From NCBI GenBank assembly GCA_023398165.1, contig JAEWSQ010000003.1:62001-126000 (forward strand): a DNA stretch of 64,000 nucleotides, written 5' to 3'. This DNA comes from Spirochaetota bacterium (GTDB lineage: Bacteria > Spirochaetota > Spirochaetia > Treponematales > Treponemataceae). Positions 42,783 to 51,301 of this stretch are shown here, piece by piece. The notes under the pieces are model-generated. The model was not told where the DNA came from. It worked only from the letters and a program-made list of their open reading frames with translations, and did not search any database. The position numbers and the translations under genes were made by a program. Positions within the stretch are counted from its first letter, which is position 1, and each line of letters starts with the position of its first letter.

Positions 42783-44135
42783 ATGGAAACATTTGCTGCA
42801 GCGCTCTCAGGCGCTCTTTCATATTTTCTCTCTTTTAAACCCTATGTTATGCTGCCGGTTATTATTGTCGTGTTATCGCTCATATTCCGTATTAAGTTTT
42901 CGGTTGCGTTAAAATCGGCTCTCCAGCTCGGTATTGCATTTATAGGCATCTTTATGGTGTTCGATTTTTTTGTAGCTCTTATAAAGCCTGTCACCGAAGC
43001 CCTTATTAAGCGGTCAGGGCTCAACTTAAATGTCCTTGATGTAGGATGGCCGCCTCTTGCTGCAGTAAGCTGGAGTTTTAATCTGGCTCCGGTGCTGCTC
43101 ATCGCCTTTCTATCAGTTAATATATTCATGCTTTTTTTCCGCCTGACAAAAATAGTCAATATTGATATTTGGAATTTCTGGCATGTTATCTTTACTGCGG
43201 TTATTGTTTTTTACATTACTGAAAGCTATGCTGCAGCTGTTGCAGTATCGCTTGCGTGTTTTGTTCTGACACTGAAACTTGCAGAGTGGAGCGCACCCAT
43301 GATCAGCGCCTATTCAGGAATGGACTCTATTTCGATTCCTCATCTTTCGGCAATTACGCATTTCCCGTTAGCGCGTTTTGGTGTTTGGCTTATTTCTCTA
43401 ATTCCGTTTATAAAAAATATCAAGGCAGATCCTGAACATATAAAGTCAAAAATCGGAATTGCAGGCGAGCCGATGATTCTAGGCTTTCTTTTGGGAGGAG
43501 GTCTTGCTGCAGGCGGAGGATATGATGTTAAGGGCATACTTGAACTTGCATTCGGGTTTGCTTCTGTTATTTTTATATTGCCTGTTATGGGAGGGGTTCT
43601 TGGATCGGCACTTTTACCCATTAGCGACGGTATGAAAGCCTTTCTCGAAAAGTACCTTTCTGGGCGGGGAACTACCTTTATTGGACTCGATGTTGCTGTT
43701 CTCTTTGGTGTTCCCTCTACCATTGTAAGTGCTGTTATAATGATTCCAATTTCGATTGGCCTTTCATTTATTCTACCGGGTGTCCGCTTTATACCATTGG
43801 GCGATTTAACCAATCTTATGGTACCAATGTCGATTATCTGCGCCGCAGCACGGGGAAACATTGTTCACAGCGTAATTATTGGAATCCCGGTTGTAATCGG
43901 GAACCTTTATCTTGCCTCTGCTCTTGCTCCCATGTTTACACAGATGGCTTCCAGAGCTGATTATTCTGTTGCAGGCGCTCAAGTCTTTACAAGTTTTCTT
44001 GACGGCGGACAGCTTTTCCGCGGATGGATTGCCGAATTATTGTATGGTAATCCTGCCGCCTTTGCTTTAATTCCGGTTGTTGTCTTTTTCATCTTTTATG
44101 CCTGGTATGATGCTCGTAAGGTCAAACCTTTATGA
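42783..44135 (+). CDS. PTS galactitol-type permease IIC (GatC family)
   Basis: 450 residues from the ATG at 42783, which has AGAGG 7 nt upstream; an in-frame TTG at 42765 would include that site. About eleven hydrophobic segments match the galactitol-family IIC: VLDVGWPPLAAVSWSFNLAP, FWHVIFTAVIVFYITESY, the HLSAITHFP segment and DLTNLMVPMSIICAAARGNIVHS. No IIA or IIB partner is encoded nearby, so phosphorylation partners must be elsewhere or it acts differently. A mini-ferredoxin gene follows 71 nt later. The 225 nt before it hold nothing recognisable apart from AT-rich sequence. Confidence 0.87.
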   Translation: METFAAALSGALSYFLSFKPYVMLPVIIVVLSLIFRIKFSVALKSALQLGIAFIGIFMVFDFFVALIKPVTEALIKRSGLNLNVLDVGWPPLAAVSWSFNLAPVLLIAFLSVNIFMLFFRLTKIVNIDIWNFWHVIFTAVIVFYITESYAAAVAVSLACFVLTLKLAEWSAPMISAYSGMDSISIPHLSAITHFPLARFGVWLISLIPFIKNIKADPEHIKSKIGIAGEPMILGFLLGGGLAAGGGYDVKGILELAFGFASVIFILPVMGGVLGSALLPISDGMKAFLEKYLSGRGTTFIGLDVAVLFGVPSTIVSAVIMIPISIGLSFILPGVRFIPLGDLTNLMVPMSIICAAARGNIVHSVIIGIPVVIGNLYLASALAPMFTQMASRADYSVAGAQVFTSFLDGGQLFRGWIAELLYGNPAAFALIPVVVFFIFYAWYDARKVKPL

Positions 44136-44206
44136 GTATGTAATTCAGTTACAGAGTAAGCTTTATTTTTATTATACTATTTGAAGGTACTTATTGGAGG
44201 TTATAC

Positions 44207-44380
44207 ATGACTGTAAACGAACATAGGTGTCCTGCAAATCATCCCTGTCCCGCTGCGATAGTATGCCCTGTTAATGCTATTACTCAAAAAGGCTTCGGTC
44301 TTCCTGTGATTAATAATGAAGTGTGTATAAAATGCGGAAAGTGTGTTAATTTGTGCCCGATGAAGGCCATATCAGCCTGA
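44207..44380 (+). CDS. Mini-ferredoxin, 57 residues
   Basis: A very short gene with TGGAGG 6 nt before the ATG. A first Cys set (C8, C14, C20: RCPANHPCPAAIVCP) has the spacing seen in a known small 4Fe-4S protein group, in which the first motif is degenerate. The second is complete (C40, C43, C46, C50: CIKCGKCVNLCP). It probably carries one certain 4Fe-4S cluster and perhaps a second. It stands alone between a PTS IIC gene and a GH43 gene, so its electron partners are unknown. It is often missed because of its size. Confidence 0.85.
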   Translation: MTVNEHRCPANHPCPAAIVCPVNAITQKGFGLPVINNEVCIKCGKCVNLCPMKAISA

Positions 44381-44561
44381 AATTTGTATTACGTAATGCA
44401 TTCGCTGCAGGAAAGAATTTAGTTGCTATGCCGCTTCTAGGAATACTGTTTTGTCCTTTTTGAGCCTAGTCCGTATTAAATTCGGCAGAGTTCAGTAATA
44501 TTCCCTATTTTTATAATATACATCAGGATTTATAGTTATAAAAACTGACAGGGGTATTAAA

Positions 44562-45971
44562 ATGAAGAAACAGGGTTTTAATCCGTATTTACCGTCATGG
44601 GAATATGTTCCCGACGGGGAGCCGTATGTTTTCGGCGGCAGGGTCTATGTCTACGGCTCTCACGACCGTTTTGACAGTGATGTTTTTTGTCTTGACGATT
44701 ATGTGTGCTGGTCCGCACCCGTTACGAATCTTGGCGATTGGAGATGCGAAGGCACCATTTATAGAAAAACAGATGATCCGTTAAATCCTTCAGGCGATAT
44801 GTGCCTGTATGCTCCCGATATTACCGTAGGTCCCGATGGCCGCTACTACCTGTACTATGTGCTGGATAAGGTTTCCATTGTATCGGTTGCAGTATGCGAC
44901 ACTCCCGACGGTTCTTTTTCCTTTTACGGTTATGTTCATTATAAAGACGGAACACGGCTCGGCGAGAAAAAGGGCGATGAACCCCAGTTCGATCCGGGCG
45001 TCATTACAGAAAACGGTAAAACCTGGCTTTATACAGGATTCTGCCCTAAAGGTGATAAATCGCGCACCGGTCCTATGGCAACGCTTCTGGACAGCGACAT
45101 GCTCACCATTATTAATCCCCCTAAGACTATCCTTCCCAGTGAGCCGTATAATCACTACGACACGAGCTACAAGGGGCACGAGTTTTTCGAAGCTCCTTCT
45201 ATTAGAAAAAGAGGCGACACCTACTACTTAATTTACTCCTCCATTGTTTTCCACGAACTGTGTTATGCCGTTAGCAAATCGCCGGATAAAGATTTCGTGT
45301 ATAAGGGTGTTATTGTAAGCAACTGCGATGCCCATATTTCTTCCTATAAACCGGCTGATATGAGCACGTATTACGGCGGCAACAATCACGGAAGCATCGT
45401 TGAAATAAACGGTGAATGGTATATTTTTTATCACCGGCACACCAATGCTTCATGGTTCTGCCGTCAGGCCTGCCTCGAAAAGATTTACTTCTCTCCGGAC
45501 GGTACAATAAAACAGGTGGAAATTACATCCTCCGCACCGAACGGCGGCCCTCTTGAAGGCGAGGGTTTTTATCCGGGCTATATTGCCTGCAATCTTTTTA
45601 CCCGGGAAGAACACAGGTATTCAGATATACACAACGGATGCTTCCCTTTTATTACCCAGGACTGGTACGAAAACAAGGAAGGCACCGGTTATATTGCAAA
45701 TATGATGGACGGTACCCAGGCAGGATTCAAATATTTTGACTGCGCGGGTGTTAAAAAACTGACCGTACACACAAGAGGCTACTGCAATGGTGAATTCCTT
45801 GTAAAGACTGCCTGGGACGGACCTGTTCTTGGAAGAATTAAAGTTGAGTTTACGAATGTTTGGAAGCCTTTTACCGCAGAAGTGAAAATTCCGGATGGAG
45901 TCAACGCAATATATCTTGAATACTCAGGCGGCGGAAGAGCCGCGCTGCATGGTTTTACACTGGAAAAATAG
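44562..45971 (+). CDS. GH43 glycosidase, cytoplasmic (arabinan/xylan oligosaccharide)
   Basis: 469 residues, no signal peptide, so intracellular. The five-bladed-propeller GH43 domain occupies about residues 1-325. Likely catalytic residues are base Asp18 (YVPDGEP), modulator Asp144 (QFDPGV) and acid Glu210 (EFFEAPS). The C-terminal ~130 residues form a beta-rich CBM6-like module (GVKKLTVHTRGYCNGEFLVK; NAIYLEYSGGGRAALHGFTLE). It would finish breakdown of imported arabino- or xylo-oligosaccharides and complements the GH10, GH53 and GH35 enzymes in the window. It is monocistronic; the 180 nt upstream include AGGGG before the ATG. Confidence 0.87.
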   Translation: MKKQGFNPYLPSWEYVPDGEPYVFGGRVYVYGSHDRFDSDVFCLDDYVCWSAPVTNLGDWRCEGTIYRKTDDPLNPSGDMCLYAPDITVGPDGRYYLYYVLDKVSIVSVAVCDTPDGSFSFYGYVHYKDGTRLGEKKGDEPQFDPGVITENGKTWLYTGFCPKGDKSRTGPMATLLDSDMLTIINPPKTILPSEPYNHYDTSYKGHEFFEAPSIRKRGDTYYLIYSSIVFHELCYAVSKSPDKDFVYKGVIVSNCDAHISSYKPADMSTYYGGNNHGSIVEINGEWYIFYHRHTNASWFCRQACLEKIYFSPDGTIKQVEITSSAPNGGPLEGEGFYPGYIACNLFTREEHRYSDIHNGCFPFITQDWYENKEGTGYIANMMDGTQAGFKYFDCAGVKKLTVHTRGYCNGEFLVKTAWDGPVLGRIKVEFTNVWKPFTAEVKIPDGVNAIYLEYSGGGRAALHGFTLEK

Positions 45972-45986
45972 AAAATTATTAAGCTT

Positions 45987-46012
45987 CTGTCCTGCAGAAG
46001 AATGCAGGACAG
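45987..46012. terminator. Perfect hairpin between convergent genes
   Basis: CTGTCCTGCA (45987-45996) and TGCAGGACAG (46003-46012) form a perfect 10-bp stem with a 6-nt loop. No long T-run follows, but its place between two convergent 3' ends suits a shared transcription end. Confidence 0.6.
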
Positions 46013-46021
46013 AGGAAATTA

Positions 46022-46396
46022 TCAGCGGATTACCGTTCCCGACACTTTCAGAGTTGCAGGAGCCCATATGCCGCTTGTGACATAATTGCACAGGTAGTTT
46101 ATGAAAGATCCCTGATACTCGATTTCAATATCAATGGCGCCGCGTCCTCCGCGTTTTTTTACTTCCTTTGAAATTAGTTTATCAACAGCATCGCTTGTTG
46201 CGTCCTTGCTTATGTTGAACAAAGTGGTACCGGCAGAATTGCCTAAAAATTTGTGTACAGTGACAGTTTCTTCAAATTTCCCCAGTTCCTCATAACTTAC
46301 GGGAACATACGTGGATAATCCTTCCGCCTTAAATGTAGTGCACGATACTAACAGAATCAGCAGAATAATACATAGTATAGACATTTTTTTGTACAT
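46022..46396 (-). CDS. Small lipoprotein, unknown function
   Basis: 124 residues. The signal peptide ends in ILLVSC (Cys19). The mature part is about 105 residues, with EVKKRGGRGAIDIEIEYQGSFINYLCNYVTSGIW in the middle and a VSGTVIR ending, a layout seen in small spirochaete and proteobacterial lipoproteins that handle lipids or act as TRL-like proteins. No known function. It is divergent from the trp operon, sharing the 213-nt promoter region. Confidence 0.65.
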   Translation of the reverse strand: MYKKMSILCIILLILLVSCTTFKAEGLSTYVPVSYEELGKFEETVTVHKFLGNSAGTTLFNISKDATSDAVDKLISKEVKKRGGRGAIDIEIEYQGSFINYLCNYVTSGIWAPATLKVSGTVIR

Positions 46397-46514
46397 ATAG
46401 TCTCCCTTAATAACATATTTTTATATCAGTTTAATACTGATATTTTCTCTAATAGTATAAACCGTATTGCCTCAGAAAGTGTTACGCTGGAAGAGAATTT
46501 TTCAAGGAATACTA

Positions 46515-46543
46515 TTGACAGTAATGTTGTTACTGTGTATAGT
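46515..46543 (+). promoter_or_regulatory. Promoter of the trp operon
   Basis: TTGACA (46515-46520), 17 bases, TATAGT (46538-46543). Hexamers and spacing equal those of the TrpXYZ-like operon at 23824. A second inverted pair, CAGTAA (46519-46524) and TTACTG (46530-46535), overlaps the -35 box and spacer. Confidence 0.85.
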
Positions 46544-46549
46544 ATCAAT

Positions 46550-46567
46550 GTTACTGTAAAAAGTAAC
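46550..46567 (+). promoter_or_regulatory. 18-bp trp operator palindrome
   Basis: GTTACT-GTAAAA-AGTAAC, starting 6 nt after the -10 box and so covering the expected transcription start. It matches the element at 23853-23870 at 16 of 18 positions. The half-site GTTACTG also occurs at 46529-46535, exactly 21 bp (two helical turns) upstream, which would allow two dimers on one DNA face. Confidence 0.8.
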
Positions 46568-46609
46568 AGTATTCAGTGAGAATACTAACTTTTTATCTTA
46601 GGTGTACGT

Positions 46610-48040
46610 ATGAAAAGAACAGATACCGTAAAAATATCTATTCCCGGCGACCGTTTTACTCCTTTTTCTCTGGCTAAAAAACTCGGAGCCCTCGCGGTTC
46701 TTGAATCAGCTTCCTTTGCCCACGGCAAGGACCGGTATTCAATACTGCTTTTAGATGAGGCATTTAGAATTATCCAGGACGATCTTGGTATTTGCTTTCT
46801 TATTAATGGTGACAGGAGGAGATGCGACCAGACCGATATGGTTATAGGCGACAAAACCCCGGATATTCTCGATGTTCTTTTATACGTTGCCGAACAAAAC
46901 TCTGTTCCCTCGGAGGGTATTCCCCTTCCCGGAGCCGGTATAGGCTACCTTAGTTATGAGTTCTGCGCCCGGTGCGACACAATCCGCATGCAGAAGCAAA
47001 AAGACGATCTTAAAATTCCGGAATCTGCTTTCATAGTCGGTCACTTGTATGTTGTTTTTGACCACTTTACCGAGACTATACATATTTTTGGTCTTAACTA
47101 TGCTGAACATCAAATAAATCTTGAAAAAGCGGTAAAAGATATTACCAGGCGTCTGACCGATCTCGATTTTTCATACCTTGCTCCTCCGGTACAGAACGAG
47201 AAATGCACTATCGTAACTGATATTGAAATTTCTAAAAAAGAGTATATTGAAAAAGTGAATGCTTTAAAGCAGCATATTGTTGCAGGCGACATTGTTCAGG
47301 CAGTTCCTTCGCGCCGTCTTCAGCTTAAGTGCGATGTCGAAGCCTTAGAAGTCTACCGCCGGCTTCGTTCAATAAATCCGTCTCCCTACATGTTTTACCT
47401 GAATTTTGAAGACTTTCAGCTTGTCGGTGCATCGCCTGAAAGTTTAGTGCGCGTAAGAAACGGCAAGGCTGCCATTCACCCGATTGCAGGAACACGAAGA
47501 AGGGGTAAAAACAGCGCCGAAGATGAGAAATTAAAAGAGGAGCTTGCCTCCGATCCCAAAGAAAGAGCAGAACACTTAATGCTTGTCGATCTTGCAAGAA
47601 ACGATCTGGGACGTGTGTGCGCTTCGGGTAGTGTCGAGGTTACAAGTTTTATGGAAGCGGAATTATACAGTCATGTTATTCATCTTGTTTCCGAGGTGAC
47701 CGGAATTCTTTCACCGAATAAGAAGCCAATCGAAGTGCTACGCTCCTCATTCCCTGCAGGAACAGTAAGCGGGGCGCCGAAAATTTCCGCCATCGAGATT
47801 CTTTCCGGTTTGGAAAAATCCAAGCGTAATTTTTATGCGGGCTCTGTGGGCTACATCGCTTCCTCGGGAGACCTTGATTTCTGCATCGCCATACGCTGCG
47901 CGTTAAAACAGGATGATCTTTGGACTCTGCAATCGGGCGGCGGTATTGTTCACGCATCGGAAGCGGAACGCGAATGGGAAGAGACGAATGAAAAACTCGG
48001 ATCTATGAGAGCAGTTTTAGAAGCAGGAGAAGCAAAATGA
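46610..48040 (+). CDS. trpE: Anthranilate synthase component I
   Basis: 476 residues, normal length. It converts chorismate and ammonia to anthranilate, the first committed step to tryptophan. Chorismate-binding motifs are intact: ASPESLVRVRNGKAAIHPIAGTRRRGKN (about 275-302), HLMLVDLARNDLGRV, and FPAGTVSGAPKISAIEIL. An N-terminal feedback-binding part carries LESASFAHGKDRYSILL. The leader is about 42 nt from operator end to ATG, with no room for a leader peptide or T-box. Its stop overlaps trpGD by 4 nt (ATGA). Confidence 0.96.
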   Translation: MKRTDTVKISIPGDRFTPFSLAKKLGALAVLESASFAHGKDRYSILLLDEAFRIIQDDLGICFLINGDRRRCDQTDMVIGDKTPDILDVLLYVAEQNSVPSEGIPLPGAGIGYLSYEFCARCDTIRMQKQKDDLKIPESAFIVGHLYVVFDHFTETIHIFGLNYAEHQINLEKAVKDITRRLTDLDFSYLAPPVQNEKCTIVTDIEISKKEYIEKVNALKQHIVAGDIVQAVPSRRLQLKCDVEALEVYRRLRSINPSPYMFYLNFEDFQLVGASPESLVRVRNGKAAIHPIAGTRRRGKNSAEDEKLKEELASDPKERAEHLMLVDLARNDLGRVCASGSVEVTSFMEAELYSHVIHLVSEVTGILSPNKKPIEVLRSSFPAGTVSGAPKISAIEILSGLEKSKRNFYAGSVGYIASSGDLDFCIAIRCALKQDDLWTLQSGGGIVHASEAEREWEETNEKLGSMRAVLEAGEAK

Positions 48041-49647
48041 TATTATTAATTGATAATTACGATTCATTCACATACAACGTTGTTCAGTCTTTAGCCAAAT
48101 ACACGAGACAGGAAATTAAGGTAGTGCGGAGCAGGGAAATTACAATTGCCGAATGCATTGCATTAAATCCGGATTCCCTCGTTCTTTCCCCAGGGCCGGG
48201 CAGACCTGAAGATGCAGGTATTACCGTTGAAGCAATTCAGTATTTCAGCGGTAAAATTCCCATTCTCGGTGTATGCCTCGGACATCAGGCAATCGGCTAC
48301 GCATTCGGAGCAAAAATAGTCGGTGCAAAATTTATAAAGCACGGTATTGCAGAAGAAATAAAACTCGACGGCAAGGGATTATTCCGCTCAATCGGAAACA
48401 AGGCTGTCTTTACACGCTACCACAGCCTCGTAATAGATGAAGCAACCCTTCCTCCCGATTTCGAAGTGACAGCCCGTTCTCCCGACGGCGATATTATGGG
48501 AATAAGGCACAAGACAATGCCCATAGAAGGTGTACAGTTCCATCCGGAGTCCATTGCATCCGAATATGAAAAACAGTTTTTTAATGCTTTTTTAAATTAT
48601 CGAAGAGAGGCTCTTCCTGTACAGGAAATTCTTAATACGCTGTGTGCGGGAAAAGATTTGGATCAAAGGACCGCGGAATTATTTATGGAAGATTTAACGG
48701 ACGGCTGTCTCGATGAACGGCAGACTTCCGCAATATTAACCGCTCTTTCTGCAAAGGGGCCGTCCGCTTCCGAGATTGCAGGCTGTGCATCGGTCTTATG
48801 CAGGAAAAAAACACCGCTCGATGTCGGAACCAAAGAATTAACCGACATTGTCGGTACCGGCGGCGACAGCAAGGGAAGTTTCAATATCAGTTCCATGGCG
48901 GCTCTCATCGCTTCGGCCTGCGGTCTTACTGTTGCAAAACACGGGAACAGGGCTGTCTCGAGTAAAAGCGGCGCTGCCGATTTTTATGAAGCGCTCGGTA
49001 TTAAAATTGACAATAATCCCCAAAAAAGCGCGGAGAGTATTAAGAAAACTAATTTCGGATTCCTTTTTGCTCCGGTGTATCATTCTGCTATGCGTTTTGC
49101 CGCTCCTGTGCGTAAGGCGCTCGGCATTAAAACAATTATGAACCTGATCGGCCCTCTTTCAAACCCTGCAGGCGCCGCATACCAGATGCTTGGAGTGTAT
49201 GATAAATCGCTTCTCGAGCCGGTCGGCCGTGCCTCAAAACTTCTCGGTTCAAAACGGGTCATGGTTGTGGTTAGCGAAGACGGCTTTGACGAGATTTCGC
49301 CCTGTTATAAAACTCATGTGTTTGAAATCGATGAAAACGGAAATGAAAAACACTACGATATTGTTCCTTCAGATTTTAACATAGGTTCCTGCAATGACAG
49401 CGATCTTGCAGGAGGGACTGCACAGGTGAATGCTAAGATGGCGCTCGATCTTCTCGAAGGAAACGGCAATGTTTGTGTAAAGCAGGCAGTTTGCCTCAAT
49501 GCGGGAGCTGCATTGTATGTAGGGAAAAAAGCAGCTACAATTAAAGAAGGATACGAAGCTGCATTGAAAGCTCTTGCCAACGGAGATGTTAAAAAGAAAC
49601 TCGATGAAATAAAGGCGGACACGAATGGCTCAAGTTCAGCAGCATGA
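48037..49647 (+). CDS. trpGD: Fused anthranilate synthase glutamine amidotransferase / anthranilate phosphoribosyltransferase
   Basis: 536 residues. Residues 1-190 are the TrpG glutaminase: LLIDNYDSFTYNV, LSPGPGRPEDAG, nucleophile Cys80 in GVCLGHQAIG and the closing GVQFHPESIAS. Residues about 195-536 are TrpD: GTGGDSKGSFNISSMAA for phosphoribosyl pyrophosphate binding, KHGNRAVSSKSGAADFYEALG and NLIGPLSNPAGA. The fusion makes steps 1b and 2 in one chain; similar fusions are known in enterobacteria. Coupled to trpE by a 4-nt overlap, and overlapping the next gene by 23 nt. Confidence 0.96.
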   Translation: MILLIDNYDSFTYNVVQSLAKYTRQEIKVVRSREITIAECIALNPDSLVLSPGPGRPEDAGITVEAIQYFSGKIPILGVCLGHQAIGYAFGAKIVGAKFIKHGIAEEIKLDGKGLFRSIGNKAVFTRYHSLVIDEATLPPDFEVTARSPDGDIMGIRHKTMPIEGVQFHPESIASEYEKQFFNAFLNYRREALPVQEILNTLCAGKDLDQRTAELFMEDLTDGCLDERQTSAILTALSAKGPSASEIAGCASVLCRKKTPLDVGTKELTDIVGTGGDSKGSFNISSMAALIASACGLTVAKHGNRAVSSKSGAADFYEALGIKIDNNPQKSAESIKKTNFGFLFAPVYHSAMRFAAPVRKALGIKTIMNLIGPLSNPAGAAYQMLGVYDKSLLEPVGRASKLLGSKRVMVVVSEDGFDEISPCYKTHVFEIDENGNEKHYDIVPSDFNIGSCNDSDLAGGTAQVNAKMALDLLEGNGNVCVKQAVCLNAGAALYVGKKAATIKEGYEAALKALANGDVKKKLDEIKADTNGSSSAA

Positions 49648-51283
49648 TATTCTTACTTCCATTCTAGAAAAACGAAAAGAACTGTATACAGTAAAAGGAT
49701 TTTCATTCGGGCATACGCTGCCGGCACAAAGGACTAAACCTGTTGTTCCTTTTCTGCCGGAAAAGGGCTCTATTCTCGAGATTAAACGCGCATCCCCTTC
49801 CAAGGGGAATATTGCACCTCTTCTTAATGCCCCGGAGACGGCATGTACTTATGCGGAGCAGGGAGCACGGGCAATATCAGTTTTAACAGAAGAAAGCTAT
49901 TTTAAGGGTTCCCTTGAAGATCTCTGTGCTGTATCAGACTCGGTATATAAAAAAAATCCTGCTATTGCTGTTCTTAGAAAAGACTTTCTGACAGACGAAG
50001 AAGAGCTCGATATTTCCTATGTCTGCGGTGCAGACGCTGTTTTATTGATAGCGCGGATTCTTGAAACTGATAAATTCTGCTCCATGGCAAATAAGGCTTT
50101 ATCGCTTGGATTAAGCATCTTATGTGAAATTAGAGAGGAAGAGGATTTAGTAAAATATAAGACTATGTGTAAATCCGTGAAAAAAAGCGGCGCAAAAGCG
50201 CGTATTTTTCTCGGCATTAACACAAGAGACCTTGCAACCTTTACCCTCGATCCGCTTGTGCCTTCAAGCTTTTTTTACGATGTAGAAGACGGTACCTTAA
50301 TGATTTATGAATCCGGTATTAAAACTCCGGAAGCTGCCGCATTAGCAGGAAATATGGGATTTCACGGGCTTCTGATGGGTGAAGCCGCCGCAAAAAATCC
50401 TGAGGGAGCTTCTGTTATTATACAGAGATTCCTTGAAGCCAAGCCAGACATGAACGCTGTCATGTGGACGTCGTATGCAGCGGCAATGCGGAGCAGAAAA
50501 AAGACTCTGGGCTATTCGCCCTATGTTAAGATCTGCGGGCTCACTCAGCTTGAGGATGTCGAAGACTGTATAGGACTCGGTGCAGATATGCTCGGTTTTA
50601 TTTTTTCGGGAAAAAGCAAACGCTGTGTTGACCGGAGTTTTTTAATTGAAGTAAAAGAACTGCTTGCTAAGGAAAAAAGAAAAGCAGGAGCACATAAAGA
50701 GACTTTCATGAGACCGGTGCTTACAGGAGTTATAACGGATCCCGATTCATCTGAAGCCATGGAAGCTTTTACGCTCATCCGCGACGGACTGCTCGACAAG
50801 ATCCAGTATCACGGATGTCCCATACCTTCCCCTGCGGATAAAAAATGGAAAGACATTCCACGGTATGCCGCGGTTAAAATCGGAAATGATGAAGACCTTG
50901 TGAATTTGTTCAATCTTCTTGAACGGGGACAGCCCAGAGTTCTCATAGATGCCCGATCCGGAAAAGGCGAGGGCGGAACGGGTGAAAGAATCGGAGAGAG
51001 TCTTCTTGACCGCATAACGGGAAAAACACAGCTTTGGCTTGCTGGCGGTATAAATCCTTCAAATGTAGAAGAAATTATTGAAAAATACAGACCTGAACTT
51101 ATAGATATTGCAAGCGGAGTTGAAGAAGTTCAAACCGCTCAGGATGTTCAATCATCAGATGATGAGGATGTTGTAAAAGGAGAAATAAAAGCCGGAAAAA
51201 AAGACAGAATTAAACTGATAGATTTATTTGAAAAAATAGAGGATGCCTGCGAAAGAGTTCGCACCGCAGAAGCATCAAAGTAA
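49625..51283 (+). CDS. trpCF: Fused indole-3-glycerol-phosphate synthase / phosphoribosylanthranilate isomerase
   Basis: 552 residues. The IGPS domain (about 1-275) has EIKRASPSKGNI (52-63), VLRKDFLTDEEEL and LGINTRDLATF. The PRAI domain (about 298-540) has VKICGLTQLEDVED (301 on), MLGFIFSGKSKR, DARSGKGEGGTGE and LAGGINPSNVEE, then DIASGVEE. It thus carries steps 3 and 4. An acidic Asp-rich segment (SSDDEDVVKGEIKAGKK) between the PRAI core and the last helix is unusual. The start lies inside the trpGD end; trpB follows 18 nt later. Confidence 0.95.
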   Translation: MAQVQQHDILTSILEKRKELYTVKGFSFGHTLPAQRTKPVVPFLPEKGSILEIKRASPSKGNIAPLLNAPETACTYAEQGARAISVLTEESYFKGSLEDLCAVSDSVYKKNPAIAVLRKDFLTDEEELDISYVCGADAVLLIARILETDKFCSMANKALSLGLSILCEIREEEDLVKYKTMCKSVKKSGAKARIFLGINTRDLATFTLDPLVPSSFFYDVEDGTLMIYESGIKTPEAAALAGNMGFHGLLMGEAAAKNPEGASVIIQRFLEAKPDMNAVMWTSYAAAMRSRKKTLGYSPYVKICGLTQLEDVEDCIGLGADMLGFIFSGKSKRCVDRSFLIEVKELLAKEKRKAGAHKETFMRPVLTGVITDPDSSEAMEAFTLIRDGLLDKIQYHGCPIPSPADKKWKDIPRYAAVKIGNDEDLVNLFNLLERGQPRVLIDARSGKGEGGTGERIGESLLDRITGKTQLWLAGGINPSNVEEIIEKYRPELIDIASGVEEVQTAQDVQSSDDEDVVKGEIKAGKKDRIKLIDLFEKIEDACERVRTAEASK

Positions 51284-51301
51284 CTATGGAGGAATAAATA
51301 G

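Noticed and set aside
46568..46609. Leader peptide, T-box or attenuator before trpE
   Set aside because: Only about 42 nt separate the operator from the start codon, without a Trp-rich frame, hairpin series or T-box motif.
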